From NCBI GenBank assembly GCA_031835245.1, contig JAVKOQ010000346.1:1-53404 (forward strand): a DNA stretch of 53,404 bases, written 5' to 3'. Shown piece by piece: positions 47,375-53,404 of this stretch. Under the pieces are notes generated by a model. It ran no database searches. It worked only from the letters and a program-made list of their open reading frames with translations, and was not told the DNA's origin. Source of the stretch: Balamuthia mandrillaris. Its lineage: Eukaryota; Discosea; Longamoebia; Balamuthiidae. Position 1 is the first letter of the stretch. The number at the start of each line of letters is the position of its first letter. The translations under genes and the position numbers were made by a program.

Positions 47375-47596
47375 ATGCCACAAACTATCGACGAGCTTGC
47401 CCGCAGACGCCCCTACCTCTTCTCGACTCCGCGGGAGAGGGTCACCCGCCTCGCCTTCAACGCCCAAAAGTACGGAAACTTTGCCCTGCGCTACGCCCCC
47501 GCCCTGTTCCGCTGGGGAGCCGTCGGCGTGCTGGGCATTCTCTTCGTGGTGGAGCCGAAAGCTGTCTTCCAATATGTTCCCGGAAAGGGCCAGTAA
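47375..47596 (+). CDS. Small complex III subunit, QCR10/UQCR11-like
   Basis: A single-exon 73-residue protein starting MPQTIDELARRRPYLFST. The block YAPALFRWGAVGVLGILFVV followed by EPKAVFQYVPGKG resembles yeast QCR10 (YAPNLMLWGGASMLGLFVF then EGWPKFQ) and human UQCR11. QCR10 is a one-helix subunit at the edge of the cytochrome bc1 complex in the mitochondrial inner membrane. Here the predicted helix is residues about 43-60, with basic residues before it. Codons are C/G-ending, as in highly expressed genes. Short length makes the call moderate. Confidence 0.6.
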   Translation: MPQTIDELARRRPYLFSTPRERVTRLAFNAQKYGNFALRYAPALFRWGAVGVLGILFVVEPKAVFQYVPGKGQ

Positions 47597-48159
47597 ACAC
47601 ATAAAAGTAGTACTGATTGATTATGATTACTCCCTTTTTTTTTTTCACAATTTTATTTAGTTTTTTTTTTGTTCTGAAGATTTGTTGTTATTGCTGACAA
47701 AAGAAAAAGATCATCAAACAAAGCTTTTGGCCCTTAACTCTTTTTTCCTTCTTTCTCACTGCTTTCATCTACCGGCCACAAGCTTTGGGGGAACAACCCA
47801 TTTTTCGATGCATTCACACAACAGCCGGCTTCTCCCTCCTCTCTTCTTGCCACCACGGGGCTGCCTGCTCTCTCCCTCTCTACATTTTTTTTTGCTGTTT
47901 CGTCCTCTCTCCCCCTCCCGCTACATTTTTCTTTCTACATTTTTATTTTATTTTTTTTTTGCTTCCCTTTCCCCTTGCTCTTTCTTTCTACACTTTAGTC
48001 ATGCCTTCTTCTTGTTCTTCTTCTTTTTTTAACTTCATTCTTCTTCTTGTTACTTCTTTCTTCTTCGTTCTTCTTCTTGTTCTTCTTCGTTCTTCTTCTT
48101 GTTCTTCTTCGTTCTTCGTTCTTCTTCTTCTCTTCTCCTCCTTCTTCCTCCTCTTCACT
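47597..48159. other. Convergent intergenic region, T-rich
   Basis: 3' flanks of the QCR10-like and CBS genes. T runs, CT-rich sequence and a (TTCTTG/TTCTTC)n array at 48006-48150 are present. No gene is visible. Confidence 0.6.
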
Positions 48160-48780
48160 CTACTTGGAAGCAGCCACTTCCTTTTGGTCCGAAGAGGAGG
48201 AGGGACCGCTGTCCAGCGGCTCATAGACCCGGATGAGCTGATCCAGCAGGTCCGTGCGGGTGCACATGCCCACCAGGTTGCCCGCCGCATCGGTCACCGG
48301 CAGCCCGCCCACGTGGCTGACCCTCATGAGCTTGGTGGCGTCGACGATGCTGGCCGTGTCCTCCACCGTGACCACGCCCGTCTTCATGACGTCCCCGACG
48401 TGCACCTTTTCCAGGCTCTCCAGCACCTCCCGCTTGGTCTCGGCGAGAACGGGGGAGCGGGCGGCCAGGCGCACGTCACGCTCGCTCACGATGCCCACCA
48501 GCTTTTGGCGATTCTCTTGAGAGAGGGAGAGAGAGAGAGAGAAGAGGTAAGTTTTTAGTGGTGTTTGTTGGTGATCATCAGCAGTGTAAAGGATGAGAGA
48601 GGAAAGGAGCGTCTTACGCAAATGGTCTTTTACAACAGGCAGCCTATTGATGGTATTGGTTCGCATGAGGCCAAGGGCGTGGCGAAGGGTGTCTTTGGGG
48701 GTCACGGAAATGACGTCCCTCGCCATAATAGAAGCCACCGTTGGGGCTATCAGCTGCGCTTTTCCTCTCACCTGACTCAT
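48160..48780 (-). CDS. Two-CBS-domain protein
   Basis: Exons 48780-48618 and 48515-48160 join to 172 residues. CBS pairs (Bateman modules) bind adenine nucleotides or S-adenosyl compounds. CBS1: SIMARDVISVTPKDTLRHAL, NRLPVV, then KLVGIVSERD. CBS2: HVGDVMKTGVVTVEDTASIV, HVGGLPVTDAAGNLVGMCTR. The short Ser-rich tail ends EVAASK. It resembles stand-alone CBS proteins of bacteria, archaea and plant or protist organelles, but no clear targeting peptide is seen. The only intron is 102 bp, a multiple of three, without stop codons, so retention would insert 34 residues within CBS1. The C/G-rich codon use in exon 2 is stronger than in neighbours. Confidence 0.92.
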   Translation of the reverse strand: MSQVRGKAQLIAPTVASIMARDVISVTPKDTLRHALGLMRTNTINRLPVVKDHLRKTLLSSLILYTADDHQQTPLKTYLFSLSLSLSQENRQKLVGIVSERDVRLAARSPVLAETKREVLESLEKVHVGDVMKTGVVTVEDTASIVDATKLMRVSHVGGLPVTDAAGNLVGMCTRTDLLDQLIRVYEPLDSGPSSSSDQKEVAASK

Positions 48781-49491
48781 GGTATGCCTTCCGCTTGTGT
48801 TTTTTTTTGTTTTTTCTTCAGATGAGGGGAAGGGAAGGAAAAAAAAAACTGAAAAGGATGAAACGGTCCCACCCACACACACACACACCTCGAGTTTAGC
48901 ACAGAGTCCTCTCTTCAGTGTCGTTTGTTCGTTCTTGTGTGATATTAAGAAGAAAACACCTTTTGTTTCTCTCTCTTTTTGAATATTTTAAACGGGGAAG
49001 CGGCAGAAAGTTGATGGAAAAGCGGCGGAGAAGCGAACCAAATTTCCTCTACTGTCGACAAATGTCCGCATAAAGTCAATGTCTACACAAAACTAAATGT
49101 CGACAGAATATCCTATTTTTTTTTTCTTGTTTTCTTCTTGAGAAAAATTTGGGGGTTCACCAGCAAAAAAAAAAGTCATTCTTCGCCAGCAGAGAGCAAA
49201 AAGGACAAACGCAAAGCGAGCGTGCGCACACAAACCGTGTTATTCTTCTCCACCAGCGAAAAAAAAAACGTACTTTCCCCTCCTCTCTTCTCTCTCTCTC
49301 TTTCTACTCCGCCGCAAAGTGTTTGTCAAACGTGATTGATTTCGTTGAGATTTTCGTGTGTGTGTGTGTATGTGTGTGTGTGTGTTTTTCGTTTGGTGAA
49401 TTGAATTGAATTGATTGGTTTTGTTTTTTTTTTCATCTGGTGGAACGATTTTGATGTATTTATTTATTTTTTTTTTGTGCGTAATTAGCAA
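48781..49491. promoter_or_regulatory. Divergent promoter, two TGTCGACA; 5' UTR of P1
   Basis: TGTCGACA lies at 49054-49061 and 49098-49105. A (GT)n run lies at 49356-49386. A T-rich tract ending in GTAATTAG just before CAAATG (49492) looks like the acceptor of a 5' UTR intron of the ribosomal gene. Confidence 0.6.
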
Positions 49492-50057
49492 ATGGACAGC
49501 CTCACCGCCAGCCAAAAGAACGACTATGCCGCAGCCTATGCTGCCCTCATCCTCCAGGACTCCAGCGTCGCCATCACCGTAAGCTATTCCTTCTTCTAAA
49601 AAATCAACATCTCTTTCGTTCCCCTCCCCCCCCTTATTTTTGTGTTACGTTACTCTTTCTTTTTCTTCCGCTAATTTGTTTTCTGTTTTGTTCCGTTTCT
49701 ATCATCTTTTTATCCCTTGTCCTCATCGCTCTATCCCTGTTTCTCTCCTTTCTCCGCTTTCTCTTTCTTAAAAAAAAAAAACAGGCTGACAAGCTCAACG
49801 CTGTCCTGACCGCTGCTGGCTTTGCCGTGCCCGCCTTTGTGACCGCTCTCTACGAACGTGCCTTTGGCGAGAAGGGCCTCGACGCCCTCCTTGACGCCTG
49901 CTCCAACGTGGCCGTCGGTGGTGGTGCCCCCGCCGCTGCTGGTGGTAGCTCTGGCGCTCCTGCCCCCAAGGCCGAGGAGAAGCCCGCTGAGAAGGAGGAG
50001 GAGGCTGAGGAGGACTTGGCTGCTGGTGGTTTGTTCGGTGATGACGACGACTATTAA
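49492..50057 (+). CDS. RPLP1: 60S acidic ribosomal protein P1
   Basis: Exons 49492-49578 and 49785-50057 give 119 residues. P1 forms the ribosomal stalk with P2 and P0 and recruits elongation factors. The N-terminal helix domain is typical: YAAAYAALILQDSSVAIT, then ADKLNAVLTAAGFAVPAFVT and ALYERAF. An Ala/Gly/Pro hinge and an acidic Lys/Glu stretch follow. The usual eukaryotic end is SDDDMGFGLFD; here it reads EEDLAAGGLFGDDDDY, with the acidic run after the LFG rather than before. Codon use is strongly biased to C/G endings, as expected of a highly expressed gene. Confidence 0.95.
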
Positions 50058-50188
50058 GCATTGGCCTAAGAAAACAAAATAGTCTCTCTCTAACACTTGT
50101 TTCTTTTGTGTGATCATTCCTTTCCAAAGGATAACACGTTCCTATTGTCCCTTTTATACTCCCTTTCCTCTCTTGCTCGCACTCTCTC

Positions 50189-50229
<41 letters not shown>

Positions 50230-50724
50230 CTCACTTCCCCTCCTCTGCTAGCCGGACACCCACAAAAACACCACACCCCCCCCCCCCCCCCCTCTCTCTC
50301 TCTCCTGGTCGGAAACAAAAATAGGCGACAAACAACAAAGCCTGGGGTGGAGTTTTCACCACCATCAAACCCGTTTAGTTGTTGCCATGCCAAGGAAAAA
50401 AAAGCGGGTGGCTAATGTTTGCCGCCCAGGCAGAACATGACCGCTCGATGCTTTTGAGGAGAGGGCTCCGGCGTGCATCTTGGCAATTATGGGAGAAAGC
50501 TCCCAATTCACTAAAGCAAGGCTCGAACTGCTCATTTGGGAGCCCTCAAAACAAAGTCCAGAAGCAAAAGAAGAGGGAAGCAAGGCAGAACGATTGGAGT
50601 AAGGCATCTGTTTGTTGACCTCCCATCCTTTGGTTTTTATTGTGAGAGAAGCACAAGTTACAATGACTCGCCCACTTCCAAAAAAGATAATCCTCTTCTC
50701 TCTTTTTTTTCTTCCAAGAGGAGG
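50058..50724. other. Convergent intergenic region with C17 run
   Basis: 3' flanks of P1 and the DPP gene. It includes (CT)n at 50178-50226 and a run of 17 C at 50276-50292. No gene is recognised in 50300-50724. Confidence 0.6.
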
Positions 50725-50872
50725 TTATTGATCTTTCTCCTTCTTCCGAAGATGAATGTCCAAAAAGTTGCTCAGTTTGTTGTAAAGATGTCTTCTTGCA
50801 TTATCTTTGTTGATGCTATGATCATCTTTTGAGTGGCAGAGAAATTGTTAATACAAAGAAAGATGAGAACAG

Positions 50873-50927
<55 letters not shown>

Positions 50928-53404
50928 GGAACAAGGAAGGAAAATACGAACTGTTGGTGTAATACATCTGCTGGAAAGCAATGCCTTTATTCACCAACAA
51001 CTTGCTTAGCTCTGCCGAGTTCTGCAAGTGCACGTTATCATCCGCTGTTGAGGCGTTGAGTTAAACAAGCAAAGAAATGAACGATCAAAAAACTTAAAAA
51101 AGGGAGAGAGAGAGAGGAGAGAGAGAGAGAGAGGCAGAGAGAGCGAAGTACCAGTGCCATGAACGAGCAAGAAAGAAATGTTGGCAAAGTTAGCCAAAGG
51201 ATTGGCGAGTATGCTGCTATTCTGATAGCCCGACGGATTTAGCGATGGTGTTTGCATGTACCTCTCTGTATACACGCTGTCTGTTTACCATTCAGTTAAT
51301 GTTAAACTAATAAAATAGGACAAGACAGAAAAGGAGACAAACCATAAAAGCTCCAGTCGGTGACAGGAGCAACAGCAATGCCTGTTGTGAACAGATCTCG
51401 CGATTCATCTTTACAAGAACAAAAGAGAGAACAGAGATACTTCAGAAACAAAGAAAATAATAATAATAAAGTACAAAACAAAATGATAACATACTCGATT
51501 GAAGGATTTTACTGGTCATATATCCGCCGTAAGACTGTGCAACAATGGAACAGTTTGGTTAAGCATTGAAGAAACGAAAAAAAATAAAGAAAAGCAACAA
51601 ATTCAAAAAAAAAGAAAGGCAAACAACACGGTCATGCAAAGAAGTAAGGAGAATAAGTTGAGTAAACAATAAAAATAAACAAACAAACCCATCCCCAAAC
51701 GCCAAGCCTGCTGCTGTCAATGTAGCGGGACTTGCTCATAAACTTTACAGCAGCGATTTGATCTTCGGATTCCACTTGACCCAAATTTTCTATATTGTTG
51801 AGAGGACATAAGTTAAGAATATAAATAAAATGGGATACAAAGAACAGTAAACCAGACCAAAGGAAAAAAACATACCGTAAACACTGAATTTCCAATCATT
51901 ACCCCTAAAAGCAGTTCCTCTTCCATCTACAGCAGCAATGACGTAGCCCTGGGAGGCAAGATAGGCATCAAAACCAAGAGCGTATTGCTTGGTGACGCCT
52001 TGGCTGCCAGGTCCACCATATACCTTGAGCAACATAGGGTACGCCTTGTCCGACTGGAAATTAGGAGGGAGCAATTGCCAAGCGTTCATTGCTGATAATA
52101 GAACAAAAGTTAGAATAAGAACCTAAAAGAAGAAGAACAAGAAGAAATCACAAGAAATAAATCAGGAAGGAAAGTACATGTTTTGTTTTCGCCAAGCTGG
52201 AGAGGGATAGACAAGAATTTGTATGTGGGTAAGGCCAACTTGCTGATGTTTGCCTTAAAATCGTTGTTGCTTTCTAAAGTTACCATCATATCTAATGAAG
52301 GAACAAACCACAAAAAAGGCAGTGGTTAGTCAAACAAAGCAGAGAACAGCAACAAGCAAAATACGAGGGTCAAAAAACAAAAGAATAACAAACAAACCTT
52401 GAACATGCAAGTGATGAAGAGTAGTGAATGGAACATGGCGAACGTCCCCATTGCCTCCAAAAGTAAGCACGTAAAAGCCGCTCTTTTCATGGAATGAACA
52501 GCCCCACCAACCTTCCGTCTCCGCCGGGTGATCCGAGGAAGCATTAACCTTTGACAACAATCTCCAGTTGTTCTCGTCTTGTATTTCTCGCTTCTTCTTT
52601 CCTCCTTCGGTTTGCTTTGTAAAGTCGTCAATGCTGAAAATAGCTCTTTCTTCAAGAGAAGTGAACGATTCTTCGTCTTGCTTTGCCGAAGAGGCTGAAG
52701 CAGTGCTAACAAAGAGCAAAGAATCAGTTGGAGAGTACCACCCGAGAATTTGGGTCACGTCTCGTTTCTTGCCAGCAGAAAAGGTTTGAATGAGCTCAGC
52801 CGAGGAGTAGTTATAAAGAGCGATTTGCATAAAGCCATTATCGTCGGGAACAGTGTCGACAAAGTATTGCACGGTATTGTTGATGGAAATGAATTTGAGG
52901 TTGGAGTCCTTTTGTTGGCAGTATGTTTGAACAGCAATAAGAAAGGAGAAAAAGAGGCAACGAAGAAAAAGAAAGGAAGAAGAGTTTAACGTACAGGCTC
53001 CAACCAGCCATTCTTGGATACAGTTACTTCAAGGATACGAGAGGCATTGGTGAGCGTGTTAACCAAGAGCACAGTTTGTTTCTGTTTATGGTGTTTGTTT
53101 AGCATTAAAAGAATACGTATCTTTCAATTTGTTACAATAAAGAAATGATAAACGAACGTTTTGTAAGCGATTGGAAGTGGTGACCGATATTGTGATACTA
53201 TCCACCCATTCAACAGCAGTCACGTACATATCAGTGCTATTTCCAATGTTCTTTTTAAATTTAAAGATAATCAGTCAAAAGAAGGATAGGCAAAATTAAT
53301 GGCGATATTGAAAAACAACCAAGAAAACTGTTGAGCCCGCGGTTACGTTGAAGACACCCACACTCACATCAGGATTGGGATAACCAGGCTATTGTCATAA
53401 ATGG
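50725..53404 (-). CDS. DPP4-type S9 serine peptidase, 5' part outside window
   Basis: S9B peptidases remove X-Pro/X-Ala dipeptides. The gene enters from the right edge in the beta-propeller (PGYPNPDVSVGVFNVTAG, then ILGWYSPTDSLLFVSTAS and GWWGCSFHEKSGFYVLTFGG) and continues to the hydrolase: AYPMLLKVYGGPGSQ, VIAAVDGRGTAFRGND, VESEDQIAAVKFM, nucleophile GWSYGGYM (split by an intron, about 51690/51550), AVAPVTDWSFY, SVYTERYM, LLVHGTGTADDNVHLQNSAE (Asp) and NNDHSINKDNARRHLYNKLS (His). The stop is at 50725-50727. All three catalytic residues are present. The DPP4-like Glu motif and the N-terminus, including any signal anchor, lie outside, so membrane placement is unknown. Introns carry (GA)n on the plus strand. 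Confidence 0.93.
50876..50924. repeat. (GA)n microsatellite in DPP intron
   Basis: Pure GA on the plus strand for about 48 bp, pyrimidine on the sense strand of the DPP gene, in its last intron. Confidence 0.9.

Overview
This is a gene-dense, intron-rich eukaryotic nuclear segment. It holds 19 protein-coding genes and one candidate split tRNA gene. Coding exons use the standard code, introns are short (about 50-330 bp) with GT-AG ends, and most introns carry long pyrimidine microsatellites on the sense strand. The gene mix suggests a free-living unicellular eukaryote, most likely an amoebozoan of the Acanthamoeba/Balamuthia type. It includes an ankyrin-PAK kinase, a RhoGAP-RasGEF fusion, a membrane-tethered MICAL-like monooxygenase, a cyclin J-like protein and PA200. 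That lineage call is inference from architecture only. I saw no retroelement, DNA transposon, viral, CRISPR or organellar sequence.

Layout. 1-6564 (-): most of a PSME4/PA200 proteasome activator whose 3' part lies beyond the left edge. 6981-10632 (+): MICAL-type FAD monooxygenase behind a membrane segment and a very long charged helix. 10825-12711 (-): GATA zinc-finger protein. 13259-14357 (-): ATP-binding universal stress protein. 14694-18762 (+): TFIIIC90/GTF3C4-like subunit. 19088-19432 (+): unknown 71-aa protein. 20042-23300 (+): ankyrin-PAK kinase. 24668-26816 (+): cyclin J-like protein. 27737-33911 (-): RhoGAP-REM-RasGEF fusion. 34306-37109 (-): M20 peptidase. 37377-39198 (-): WDR89-like protein. 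39502-40909 (-): RasGAP-like protein. 41222-42707 (+): acyl-protein thioesterase. 43229-43504 (+): tRNA gene with an intron of about 200 bp. 43739-44651 (+): PEBP. 44711-46969 (-): ankyrin/coiled-coil protein. 47375-47596 (+): QCR10-like complex III subunit. 48160-48780 (-): two-CBS protein. 49492-50057 (+): ribosomal protein P1. 50725-53404 (-): DPP4-type S9 peptidase, 5' part beyond the right edge.

Themes. Several genes belong to Ras/Rho and actin control: the PAK kinase, RhoGAP-RasGEF fusion, RasGAP-like protein, thioesterase acting on lipidated proteins, and MICAL-like enzyme. The rest are housekeeping. There is no operon logic; closely spaced divergent pairs share short promoters. The best regulatory signal is the palindrome TGTCGACA. 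It occurs five times in the 416 bp between PSME4 and the MICAL-like gene and again in other divergent promoters. A second signal is a set of tRNA B-box-like sequences upstream of the TFIIIC subunit gene.

Reading frames were joined by eye. For seven genes (MICAL-like, GATA, USP, cyclin, thioesterase, CBS, P1) and the small 71-aa gene, the chosen exons sum to a whole number of codons, which supports those models. Models for PSME4, the GTF3C4-like gene, PAK, the RhoGAP-RasGEF gene, M20, WDR89, the ankyrin/coiled-coil gene and DPP are reliable at domain level but not at every splice site.
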